From NCBI RefSeq assembly GCF_030815485.1, contig NZ_JAUSWV010000002.1, forward strand, positions 4,712,001 through 4,776,000: a stretch of DNA of 64,000 bases, in the 5' to 3' direction. Below are positions 57,256 to 64,000 of this stretch, piece by piece. The DNA comes from Streptomyces rishiriensis (GTDB lineage: Bacteria; Actinomycetota; Actinomycetes; Streptomycetales; Streptomycetaceae). How positions within the stretch are numbered: position 1 is the stretch's first letter; every line of letters starts with the position of its first letter. The notes beneath the pieces were generated by a model, which worked only from the letters and a program-made list of their open reading frames with translations, did not search any database and was not told the DNA's origin. The position numbers were made by a program, and so were the translations under genes.

Positions 57256-58013
57256 GTACGTACGCGCTGACCGATTCCTGGACCATGACCCGGCGCGAAC
57301 TCGCCCACTGGGCACGGCAACCGGGCCGCCTCGTCGTCGGTCTCGCCTTCCCTGTGATGCTGCTGCTGATGTTCGGCTATCTGGTCGGCGGCGGCCGCGG
57401 GGTGAGCGGCGACTACCTCCACTACCTGATGCCCGGCATGCTCGCGCTCACCATGGCCTTCGGTCTGGAGGGCACGATGCTCGCCGTCACCCAGGATCTC
57501 AACAAGGGTGTCATCGACCGGTTCCGCGCCATGCCGATGGCCGACGGCGCGGTCCTGGTGGGCCGTTCGGCGGCGGACATGCTCCAGTCGGCCGTGGGCC
57601 TGGCCGTGCTCATCGCCGTCGGTCTCGCGCTCGGCTGGCGCCCCCAGGGCGGCCCTGGCGCCTTCCTGGCCGCGGTGGGGCTGCTGCTCCTCTTCCGCTT
57701 CGCGATGCTCTGGATCGGCATCCATCTGGCGCTGGTGGCCGGGAAGCCGGAGATGGTGCAGGCCGTGCAGATCCTCGTCTGGCCGGTCGGCTTCCTCTCC
57801 AACGCCCTCGCCGCCCCCACCTCCATGCCGGGCTGGCTGGGCACGGCCGTCGAATGGAACCCGATGTCCCGGACGGCAACCGCGACACGCGACCTGCTCG
57901 GCGGCGCAGGCGCCGACCCGGGCCACCTCTGGACGGCCGTCGCCTGGCCCCTGGCACTGCTGGCGGTCTTCTTCCCGCTGGCGGTCCGGAAGTTCGCCCG
58001 CATGAGCCATTGA
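57252..58013 (+). CDS. ABC-2 type permease, DrrB type
   Basis: 253 aa from a GTG overlapping the ATPase stop. Six membrane helices; LMPGMLALTMAFGLEGTMLA and DLNKGVIDRFRAMPMADGAV are conserved in DrrB, and WNPMSRTATATRDL precedes the last helix. With the ATPase it forms an exporter, probably for a drug or lipid-like compound, and PadR is the likely controller. Confidence 0.93.
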   Translation: MSTYALTDSWTMTRRELAHWARQPGRLVVGLAFPVMLLLMFGYLVGGGRGVSGDYLHYLMPGMLALTMAFGLEGTMLAVTQDLNKGVIDRFRAMPMADGAVLVGRSAADMLQSAVGLAVLIAVGLALGWRPQGGPGAFLAAVGLLLLFRFAMLWIGIHLALVAGKPEMVQAVQILVWPVGFLSNALAAPTSMPGWLGTAVEWNPMSRTATATRDLLGGAGADPGHLWTAVAWPLALLAVFFPLAVRKFARMSH

Positions 58014-58048
58014 GAGGACGGGCCCTGGTGGGGGACAGCACTCACCGG

Positions 58049-58224
58049 GGTCGTGTCCGTGAGGCCCCGAGCCGGCTCGCGACGCCCGGCACGCACGCTC
58101 GCCGCGTTGTGGGGATTGCCCACGCGCACCCGGTAGGAGGCCGCTCCTGCCCCTTGCGATCGGGCGCACCGGACGCTGCGAGCCCCGCCCTCCGGGCAGA
58201 GGGCGCTGCTTCGCGGACACGACC
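58049..58224. mobile_element. MITE-like element with 17-bp terminal inverted repeats
   Basis: The left end GGTCGTGTCCGTGAGGC (58049-58065) and the right end GCTTCGCGGACACGACC (58208-58224) are inverted repeats matching at 15 of 17 positions. They enclose a 176-bp sequence without a transposase. The interior has palindromic pieces (CCTCCGGGCAGAGGG; GTAGGAGGCCGCTCCT). The right end touches the stop codon of the decarboxylase gene. I see no clear target-site duplication, so the exact ends are provisional. My impression is that the interior is dispersed among Streptomyces genomes, but I cannot verify this. Confidence 0.6.
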
Positions 58225-59630
58225 TAGTGGTGGAACCCGGTTGCCGCGCTCTTGTCCCGGGTTCGCGGGCCCGACTGCCGGCGGAGTTCCGGCAGCAGCC
58301 GGGTCAGGCCCTCCACGAACAGGTCGGCGAGGTCCTCCGAGAAGCCGTTCCTGCACACGACCCGCAGGACGGACAGGTCCTCCCGGTTCGGCGGGAAGGT
58401 GTACGCGGGCACCAGCCAGCCGCTCTCACGCAGCCGCCGAGAGACGTCGAAGACGTCGTACGAGTCCACGCCCGGGGCGGTGGTGAAGGCGAACACCGGC
58501 AGCTCGTCGCCCCGGGTGAGGAGCCGGAAGTCGCCGAGCGCCTCCACCCGGTCGGCGAGGCCGCGGGCCACGTCCCGCGTGGTCTGCTGAACCGCCCGGT
58601 AGCCCGCGCGGCCCAGCCGCAGCAGCGTGTAGTACTGCGCGACGACCTGGGCGCCCGGCCGCGAGAAGTTGAGGGCGAAGGTCGGCATGTCCCCGCCCAG
58701 GTAGTTCACCCGGAAGACCAGTTCCTCCGGCAGGGCCTCCTTGTCGCGCCACAGCGCCCAGCCGACGCCCGGATAGACCAGCCCGTACTTGTGCCCCGAG
58801 GTGTTGATGGACGCCACGCGCGCGAGGCGGAAGTCCCACACCAGGTCCTCGTCGAGGAAGGGCGCGACCATCGCGCCGGACGCGCCGTCGACGTGCACCG
58901 GGATGTCGAGGCCGGTCCGCTCCTGAAGGGCGTCCAGGGCCGCGCACAGCTCGGAGATCGGCTCGTAGGACCCGTCGAAGGTGGAGCCGAGGATGCCGAC
59001 GACCCCGATGGTGTTCTCGTCGCACAGCTCGGCCGCGGCCTGCGGGTCCAGGTGGAAGCGGTCCCCCTCCATGGGGATCAGCCGGGCCTCCACCTCCCAG
59101 AAGTTGCAGAACTTCTCCCAGCACACCTGGACGTTGACGCCCATCACCAGGTTCGGCCGGGCGCCCGGGTAGCGGTCGCCGACGCGCTGCGACCACCGCC
59201 GCTTCAGCGCCATCCCGGCCAGCATGCACGCCTCGCTCGACCCGGTCGTGGAACAGCCCACGGCCGCCGACGGGTCGGGCGCGTTCCACAGGTCGGCGAG
59301 CATCGCCACACAGCGCCGCTCCAGTTCGGCGGTACGCGGGTACTCGTCCTTGTCGATCATGTTCTTGTCCCGGCACTCCGCCATCAGGACGCCCGCCTGC
59401 GGCTCCATCCAGGTGGTGACGAAGGTGGCCAGGTTGAGCCGCGAGTTGCCGTCCAGCATCAGCTCGTCGTGCACCAGCTGGTACGCCGCCGACGGCGGCG
59501 TCGGGCCGTCCGGCAGCCTGTGTTTGGGCGGCGCCTCCGTCATGCCGCTGACCGGATCGGCCTCGCCGTAGAAGGGGTTGACGGACAGTGGGCGCTCGTC
59601 GGCCTTCTCAGGCCCTTTGTGCAACGGCAT
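58224..59630 (-). CDS. gadB: Glutamate decarboxylase
   Basis: 468 aa, ATG at 59630 with AGGAGG seven bases upstream; the longer open frame is discarded. PLP-dependent decarboxylase: NLATFVTTWMEPQA, CSTTGSSEACMLAGMALKRRW, HVDGASGAMVAPFLDEDLVW, and INTSGHKYGLVYPGVGW with PLP-Lys281. Converts glutamate plus H+ to GABA and CO2, raising internal pH. It follows the ClC gene by 29 bp on the same strand. The last residues (KSAATGFHH) end at a TAG whose final base is the first base outside-in of the MITE-like repeat. Confidence 0.95.
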   Translation of the reverse strand: MPLHKGPEKADERPLSVNPFYGEADPVSGMTEAPPKHRLPDGPTPPSAAYQLVHDELMLDGNSRLNLATFVTTWMEPQAGVLMAECRDKNMIDKDEYPRTAELERRCVAMLADLWNAPDPSAAVGCSTTGSSEACMLAGMALKRRWSQRVGDRYPGARPNLVMGVNVQVCWEKFCNFWEVEARLIPMEGDRFHLDPQAAAELCDENTIGVVGILGSTFDGSYEPISELCAALDALQERTGLDIPVHVDGASGAMVAPFLDEDLVWDFRLARVASINTSGHKYGLVYPGVGWALWRDKEALPEELVFRVNYLGGDMPTFALNFSRPGAQVVAQYYTLLRLGRAGYRAVQQTTRDVARGLADRVEALGDFRLLTRGDELPVFAFTTAPGVDSYDVFDVSRRLRESGWLVPAYTFPPNREDLSVLRVVCRNGFSEDLADLFVEGLTRLLPELRRQSGPRTRDKSAATGFHH

Positions 59631-59659
59631 GGACTGCCTCCTGATGGATCGAACGGGTG

Positions 59660-60943
59660 TCAGCGGACCGGAGTTCCGTCCTCGCGCAACTGCATCTGCG
59701 GCCGCCCCGTCACCAGCAGCCAGGCCGGCAGCGAGGCGATGCACAGCAGGGCGATGATCGAGGGCGAGGCGACCAGCACGGCCGCGACGAAGAGACTCAC
59801 CCAGCCCTGCCGGGTGATGGCCAGGAGGATGCCCAGTACCCCCGCTGCCACGCCGACCGCCGGATGGACGCCCGGCACGAGCGCGTGGGCGGTGAGACCG
59901 AGGGCGGAGCCCACGAACACGGCCGGGAAGATGCGCCCGCCCCGGAAACCGGAGGCCGCGGCGACGACCAGCGCGGCCATCTTCACCACCGTCATCGTGG
60001 CGAACTGCCCGGCCGTCCAGCCGTCGGGATCGGCGGCCAGCTCCGCGACCTCGTCCAGCCCCTTGAAGAGCGTCAGATGGCCGCCCAGGGCGGCCAGCAG
60101 CCCCAGCACGACCCCACCGGCCGGGAGGATCAGCATCGGGTGCCGCAGCCGCGCGAACCCGCTGTGAACGTACGGGAAGGCGTAGACGCCGCACAGGCCG
60201 AGCAGCGCGCCCGCCGACGCGACGACGACCGACGCCAGCACGTCGTCCCAGCCGGGCTGTCCGAACGGGGGCAGGTGCATGTCGAAGCTCGGCTGGGCCA
60301 CGAGGGTGGTCGTGATCGCGCCGGCCGCGGCGGCGGCCAGCGGCGCGAAGACGCTGTCCCACAGCGGCCCCTTGGTCTGCCGGCCGGCCAGTGCCTCGGA
60401 GATCAGCAGCGCCGCCGCCACCGGCGTGCCGAACAGCGCGCCGATGGTCGCCGCCTCGGCGAGCACCACCCACCCCTCGCCCGGCGCCTGCGGCCGCAAC
60501 CGGTGGCCCAGCCAGAAGACGACCGCCACGTTCACGGCGATGACCGGGTTCTCCGGGCCCAGACTCGGCCCGCCCGCCAGCATCAGCGCGGTCGCCACCA
60601 GCAGCCCGGGCAGGACCACCGGCGGCAGCACGCGCGCGTCCAGGCCCATCGTGGCCGGGTCGGGACCGGCGTGCCCCGGCGCTTTCCACACCACCAGCCC
60701 GACCAGTACGCCCGTCGAGGTCAGCATGACCATCATCCAGAGCACCGAGTACCGGCCCACGCCCAGCGCGTCCGGGAGGTTCTGCCACAGCACGTGCTGC
60801 AACTGCTCGGCCGCCCCCTCCACCAGCAGGAGGACGAGGCTCGCCAGTACGCCGATGACGAGAGCGGGCAGGATCGACGGCAGCAGGGCGCGTGCCGGAC
60901 TCGCCGGAGCGCTGGGAGGCTGCTGTGCGGTGTCCTGGGCCAC
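59660..60943 (-). CDS. ClC-family chloride channel / antiporter
   Basis: About 427 aa from the GTG at 60943; a GTG at 61015 would add 24 residues but starts inside the palindromic operator. Roughly ten membrane helices. ClC signatures: LAGGPSLGPENPVIAVN (the GREGP-like filter region), ATIGALFGTPVAAALL with the segment normally bearing gating residues, and GFRGGRIFPAVFVG (the GGxFxP motif). It probably provides a Cl-/H+ pathway, and together with GadB resembles the extreme acid resistance pairing of enterobacteria. Confidence 0.85.
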   Translation of the reverse strand: MAQDTAQQPPSAPASPARALLPSILPALVIGVLASLVLLLVEGAAEQLQHVLWQNLPDALGVGRYSVLWMMVMLTSTGVLVGLVVWKAPGHAGPDPATMGLDARVLPPVVLPGLLVATALMLAGGPSLGPENPVIAVNVAVVFWLGHRLRPQAPGEGWVVLAEAATIGALFGTPVAAALLISEALAGRQTKGPLWDSVFAPLAAAAAGAITTTLVAQPSFDMHLPPFGQPGWDDVLASVVVASAGALLGLCGVYAFPYVHSGFARLRHPMLILPAGGVVLGLLAALGGHLTLFKGLDEVAELAADPDGWTAGQFATMTVVKMAALVVAAASGFRGGRIFPAVFVGSALGLTAHALVPGVHPAVGVAAGVLGILLAITRQGWVSLFVAAVLVASPSIIALLCIASLPAWLLVTGRPQMQLREDGTPVR

Positions 60944-61014
60944 GAGCTCACGATAAGCGGGCAAATCGGACGTGACATCCGGACGGCGGCGCACGCGGCC
61001 GAATGCGCCTTGCA

Positions 61015-61031
61015 CCTCACGTGGCGTGAGG
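61015..61031. promoter_or_regulatory. MerR-type operator CCTCACG-TGG-CGTGAGG
   Basis: A 7-bp inverted repeat with 3-bp spacer between the ClC and TipA-like genes, 40 bp before the latter. TTGCAC at 61010-61015 and CACCGT at 61035-61040 would be a -35/-10 pair with the long 19-bp spacing typical of MerR-controlled promoters. The sequence resembles, from memory, the tipA operator. Confidence 0.75.
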
Positions 61032-61070
61032 ACGCACCGTGGAGCGCGTACCGAGAAGGGAGCGGACGAA

Positions 61071-61847
61071 GTGAGCTACTCCGTAGGGCAGTACTCCGTA
61101 GGGCAGGTCGCCGGGTTCGCCGGTGTCACGGTGCGCACGCTGCACCACTACGACGACATCGGTTTGCTCGTCCCCGGCGGACGCAGCCACGCGGGCCACC
61201 GGCGTTACGACGACGCCGACCTCGACCGGCTCCAGCGGATCCTGTTCTACCGCGAGCTCGGCTTCCCGCTCGAGGACGTCGCGGCCCTGCTCGACGATCC
61301 GGCGGCCGACCCGCGCGCGCACCTGCGCCGGCAGCACGAACTGCTGACCGCCCGGATCGAGCAGCTGAAGAAGATGGCCGCGGCCGTGGAACACGCGATG
61401 GAGGCACGCGAGATGGGCATCAACCTCACGCCCGAGGAGAAATTCGAGGTCTTCGGCGACAAGGACCCGGAGCGGTACGCCGAAGAGGCGGAGCAGCGCT
61501 GGGGCGGCACCGAGGCCTACGCGGAGTCGCAGCGCCGCGCCGCCCGCTACACCAAGGACGACTGGAAGCGCATGCAGGACGAGGTCCTCGACTGGGGCGC
61601 GCGCTACGAGGGCCTCATGTCCGCCGGTGAGCCGCCGACCGGCGACGCGGCGATGGGCATGGCCGAGGAACACCGGCAGCACATCAGCAGGTGGTTCTAC
61701 GACTGCTCGTACGAGACGCACCGCTGTCTGGGGGAGACGTACGTCTCCGACGAGCGCTTCAAGGCGTTCTACGACGCGATGCGCCCGGGCCTCGCCGAAC
61801 ACCTCGAGGAGGCGATCACGGCGAACGCGGCCCGGCACACGGCATAG
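61071..61847 (+). CDS. MerR-family regulator with TipAS drug-binding domain
   Basis: 258 aa from the GTG at 61071 (AAGGGAG eight bases upstream). Residues ~8-75: MerR winged helix (VGQVAGFAGVTVRTLHHYDD, HRRYDDADLDRLQRILFYRE). A long coiled coil follows, and residues ~120-255 form the TipAS globin-like domain (YAEEAEQRWGGTEAYAESQR, HRQHISRWFYDCSYETHRCL, LGETYVSDERFKAFYDAM). TipAL proteins bind thiopeptide antibiotics and activate their promoters. The N-terminus has a 15-bp duplication giving YSVGQYSVGQ. Confidence 0.93.
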   Translation: MSYSVGQYSVGQVAGFAGVTVRTLHHYDDIGLLVPGGRSHAGHRRYDDADLDRLQRILFYRELGFPLEDVAALLDDPAADPRAHLRRQHELLTARIEQLKKMAAAVEHAMEAREMGINLTPEEKFEVFGDKDPERYAEEAEQRWGGTEAYAESQRRAARYTKDDWKRMQDEVLDWGARYEGLMSAGEPPTGDAAMGMAEEHRQHISRWFYDCSYETHRCLGETYVSDERFKAFYDAMRPGLAEHLEEAITANAARHTA

Positions 61848-61865
61848 GACGGTCCTGCGGGCCTT

Positions 61866-61936
61866 GTGGGTCCCGTGGGTCCCGTGGGTCCCGTGGTTCT
61901 GTCGGTCCTGAGGGTCCCGTGGTTCTGTCGGTCCTG
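61866..61936. repeat. 9-bp and 26-bp repeats downstream of the TipA-like gene
   Basis: Three exact GTGGGTCCC units (61866-61892), then GTGGTTCTGTCGGTCCTG twice (61893-61910, 61919-61936) separated by AGGGTCCC. Confidence 0.85.
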
Positions 61937-61960
61937 GTCCGGGGGCTACTCCCGGACCAG
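61934..61960 (-). terminator. Bidirectional hairpin overlapping the ybjQ stop codon
   Basis: CTGGTCCGGG and CCCGGACCAG form a perfect 10-bp stem around GGCTACT. The minus-strand TAG (61946-61948) lies in the loop, so the hairpin includes the last codons of the YbjQ-like gene. Confidence 0.7.
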
Positions 61961-62311
61961 GACCACCGCGGTCCCGTACGCGCACACCTCGGTGCCCACC
62001 TCCGCCGCCTCCGTCACGTCGAAGCGGAACATCAGGACGCCGTTGGCCCCACGCGCGCGTGCCTGCTCGACGAGGCGCTCCATGGCCTGGTTGCGGGTCT
62101 CGACGAGGGTCTTCGTCAAGCCCTTGAGCTCGCCGCCGATCATCGACTTGAGGCCGGCGCCGATCTGGCTGCCCAGGTGCCGTGAACGCACCGTCAGCCC
62201 GAAGACCTCGCCGATGACCCGCTCCACCCGGAACCCGGGTACGTCGTTCGTGGTGACGACCAGTACGTCCGGCTCGGGGCCCTGCCCGCCGCCGTAGTCT
62301 TCGATGCCCAT
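61946..62311 (-). CDS. YbjQ/UPF0145 family protein
   Basis: 121 aa. VLVVTTNDVPGFRVERVIGE, GLTVRSRHLGSQIGAGLKSM, ARARGANGVLMFRFDV and YGTAVVLV define the UPF0145 (YbjQ) family of small oligomeric proteins, tentatively linked to heavy metals or stress. Convergent with the TipA-like gene. Confidence 0.93.
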   Translation of the reverse strand: MGIEDYGGGQGPEPDVLVVTTNDVPGFRVERVIGEVFGLTVRSRHLGSQIGAGLKSMIGGELKGLTKTLVETRNQAMERLVEQARARGANGVLMFRFDVTEAAEVGTEVCAYGTAVVLVRE

Positions 62312-62453
62312 GGCTCACAGCTTCGTCCCAGCGGGGCCCACAGTGCATCCCGGAGGCGTCCGTGGAACCTGGGGCGGACCCGTTGCGTTGATAGCTTTGT
62401 GCGGCTGCACCATGGACGCCGTACCTTCCCCCACCCATCAGGAGCCCGGAACC

Positions 62454-63479
62454 GTGACGACGATCGCCCTCGGACCGAGCTGGCTGGACCCCAACTACCT
62501 GCTCGACAACTTCGGTCTCTGGGGCCTGTTGCTCATCGTCTTCGCGGAGTCCGGCCTGCTGATCGGGTTCTTCCTGCCCGGTGACTCCCTGCTGTTCACC
62601 GCCGGCCTGCTGATCACGTCGAACCAGCTGGACTTCCCGCTGTGGGGCGCGGTCGCCCTGATCTGCCTCGCCGCCGTCCTCGGCGACCAGGCGGGCTACA
62701 TGTTCGGCAAGAAGGTCGGGCCGTCGCTGTTCAACCGGCCGGACTCCCGGCTGTTCAAGCAGGAGAACGTCACCAAGGCGCACGAGTTCTTCGAGAAGTA
62801 CGGCCCGAAGTCCCTGGTCCTGGCCCGCTTCGTGCCCATCGTGCGCACGTTCACGCCGATCATCGCCGGTGTCAGCGGCATGCGGTACCGCTCCTTCCTG
62901 GTCTTCAACGTCATCGGCGGCGTCCTGTGGGGCGCGGGTGTCACGCTGCTCGGCTCCTGGCTGGGCAACATCGACTTCGTCAAGAAGAACATCGAAGCGA
63001 TCCTCATCCTGATCGTCCTCGTCTCCGTGGTCCCGATCGCCATCGAGTTCCTGAGGGCCCGCTCGAAGGCCAAGAAGAACCCGCAGCAGACCCCGGCGCG
63101 GACTCCCGGGCAGCAGCAGCACCAGCAGGCCCCGGTCATGGACGACGCGACGACCCAGCTCCGCCGGATCGACCAGCCCGACGAGCAGTACCGGCACGAG
63201 CAGCAGTACCAGCCCGACCAGCAGCACCAGTACGGCCACCAGGGCCAGTACCAGGGCCACGGCCAGAACCAGGGCCAGCATCACGGTCAGAACCAGGGCC
63301 CGGCTGAACAGCACGACTACTACGGTCAGCAGCAGTACCCCCAGCAGCAGCCGTACCCGCAACAGCAGCCGTACCCGCAACAGCAGCAGTACCCCCAGGA
63401 CTGGCAGCAGCAGCCCCAGCAGCAGCCGTACGGCGCTCAGCAGAACAGCCAGTACCCCTACGACGACCAGGGCTACTAG
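62454..63479 (+). CDS. DedA family membrane protein with Gln/Tyr-rich tail
   Basis: 341 aa from the GTG at 62454 (AGGAG nine bases upstream); an ATG at 62412 would add 14 residues. DedA core ~residues 18-205: FAESGLLIGFFLPGDSLLFT, LGDQAGYMFGKKVG, VLARFVPIVRTFTPIIAGVS with the essential ARF.P.vRt motif, then GGVLWGAGVTLLGSWLG. DedA proteins flip phospholipids or undecaprenyl phosphate across the membrane. The last ~120 residues are an unusual low-complexity tail of Gln, Tyr, His, Gly and Pro (QQPYP repeats). Confidence 0.93.
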   Translation: MTTIALGPSWLDPNYLLDNFGLWGLLLIVFAESGLLIGFFLPGDSLLFTAGLLITSNQLDFPLWGAVALICLAAVLGDQAGYMFGKKVGPSLFNRPDSRLFKQENVTKAHEFFEKYGPKSLVLARFVPIVRTFTPIIAGVSGMRYRSFLVFNVIGGVLWGAGVTLLGSWLGNIDFVKKNIEAILILIVLVSVVPIAIEFLRARSKAKKNPQQTPARTPGQQQHQQAPVMDDATTQLRRIDQPDEQYRHEQQYQPDQQHQYGHQGQYQGHGQNQGQHHGQNQGPAEQHDYYGQQQYPQQQPYPQQQPYPQQQQYPQDWQQQPQQQPYGAQQNSQYPYDDQGY

Positions 63480-63483
63480 AGGC

Positions 63484-64000
63484 TCAGAAGCCTCGCGTCC
63501 GCTTGGCGGCCCGGCGCTTCTCGGCGGAGCCGATCCGCAGGAACAGCCGCGAGATCTCGGACCCGAGGTTCACGCCGATCGCGATGGCCATCGCCAGCGC
63601 CGCGGCCTTGGTGATCGACACCAGCCCCGCGTCCAGCTCGTTCTGCGCGATGGCTAGCAGCCCGAAGTAGGTCGCAGAACCCGGCAGCAGAGGGCCGATC
63701 GCGGCGGTGGTGTACGGCAGGGCGGAAGCGAACCGGTACCGCGAGAGCAACTGCCCGAACAGCCCCACGACGCCCGCCGCGACGGCCGTCGAGGCGACCG
63801 GCGAGATCTCCCCGGCATAGTGCATCGCGCCGTACACCGACCACGCCACACCGCCGTTCAGGGTGACGGCCAGCACGGTGGACCGTTCCTGTTGGAGCAG
63901 CACCGCGAAGGTCAACGACAGCAGCATCGACGCGCCGATCTGCCACAGCGGCCGCTCGGTGATCCCCAGGGCCGCGTCGGGATTCAGATGCGCGCCGAGC
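63484..64000 (-). CDS. Threonine/serine exporter (ThrE-like) family, C-terminal part
   Basis: The frame remains open from the stop at 63484-63486 to the window edge, so this is the C-terminal ~171 residues of a gene that starts beyond 64000. Four to five hydrophobic helices (LLSLTFAVLLQQERSTVLAV, AAIGPLLPGSATYFGLLAIA, AAALAMAIAIGVNLGSEISR) and the basic end EKRRAAKRTRGF fit the ThrE C-terminal domain, DUF1212 group. Convergent with the DedA gene, four bases apart. Confidence 0.8.
   Translation of the reverse strand, partial: LGAHLNPDAALGITERPLWQIGASMLLSLTFAVLLQQERSTVLAVTLNGGVAWSVYGAMHYAGEISPVASTAVAAGVVGLFGQLLSRYRFASALPYTTAAIGPLLPGSATYFGLLAIAQNELDAGLVSITKAAALAMAIAIGVNLGSEISRLFLRIGSAEKRRAAKRTRGF

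Noticed and set aside
59657..61630. Long plus-strand frame opposite the ClC and gadB region
   Set aside because: His/Arg/Gln-rich mirror of the real minus-strand ClC gene, which has membrane helices and ClC motifs.

Overview
The window is very GC-rich chromosomal DNA from a Streptomyces species. The evidence is strong codon bias, frequent GTG and TTG starts, the bldG locus, the helicase/secretion Tad locus next to a 6C RNA, and DUF397, DUF5753, AfsR and TipA families. From memory, the left half follows the S. coelicolor order around SCO3558 to SCO3540 and the ribosomal-protein block follows SCO3425 to SCO3434. I could not check this.

Layout. 1-5.3 kb: the 5' end of a SulP transporter gene, a deacetylase-like lipoprotein, a CooC/MinD-type ATPase divergent from a Fic-like protein whose start codon sits inside a 24-bp palindrome, and a HAD phosphatase. 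5.4-11.5 kb: a 6C small RNA, then a Tad-type secretion/pilus operon (CpaE-like, TadA, TadB, TadC, Flp-like pilin, two TadE-like proteins). 11.3-30.8 kb: a convergent DEAH helicase, bldG with its partner anti-sigma factor, the proton pyrophosphatase, a methyltransferase, topA, an MFS-thymidylate kinase fusion, the delta' clamp-loader subunit and a secreted peptidase, ending at tRNA-Thr(CGT).

31.1-37.0 kb: a six-gene minus-strand cassette beside the tRNA. It encodes a putative HTH protein, an unknown protein, a small membrane protein, a HerA/FtsK-type ATPase, an RNase A-like toxin domain and a Cap15-like two-TM beta-barrel effector. The last three genes are joined by 4-nt stop/start overlaps and no CD-NTase gene is present. 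This is my best candidate for an undescribed conflict or defence system.

37.3-48.1 kb: a 2-hydroxyacid dehydrogenase, DUF3052 and glycosyltransferase genes, an AfsR-type regulator that ends in DNA-repeat-encoded sequence, a DNA polymerase I-like protein, a ClpN-domain regulator with paired operators on a leaderless promoter, and two lipoproteins. 48.2-50.6 kb: the Zur-type alternative ribosomal proteins (S14, L28 / L33, L31, S18) with a COG0523 protein, around a Zur box. 51.7-53.9 kb: DUF397, anti-sigma-like ATPase and XRE regulator genes; two of them share a 16-bp promoter box. 54-64 kb: aldehyde dehydrogenase, PadR with a DrrAB-type ABC exporter, a MITE-like element, a ClC-GadB acid-resistance pair, a TipA-like MerR regulator, YbjQ, DedA and a partial ThrE-like exporter.

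Many intergenic gaps, and some genes, carry short-period tandem repeats with units of about 7-30 bp. They recur throughout the window and some are translated.
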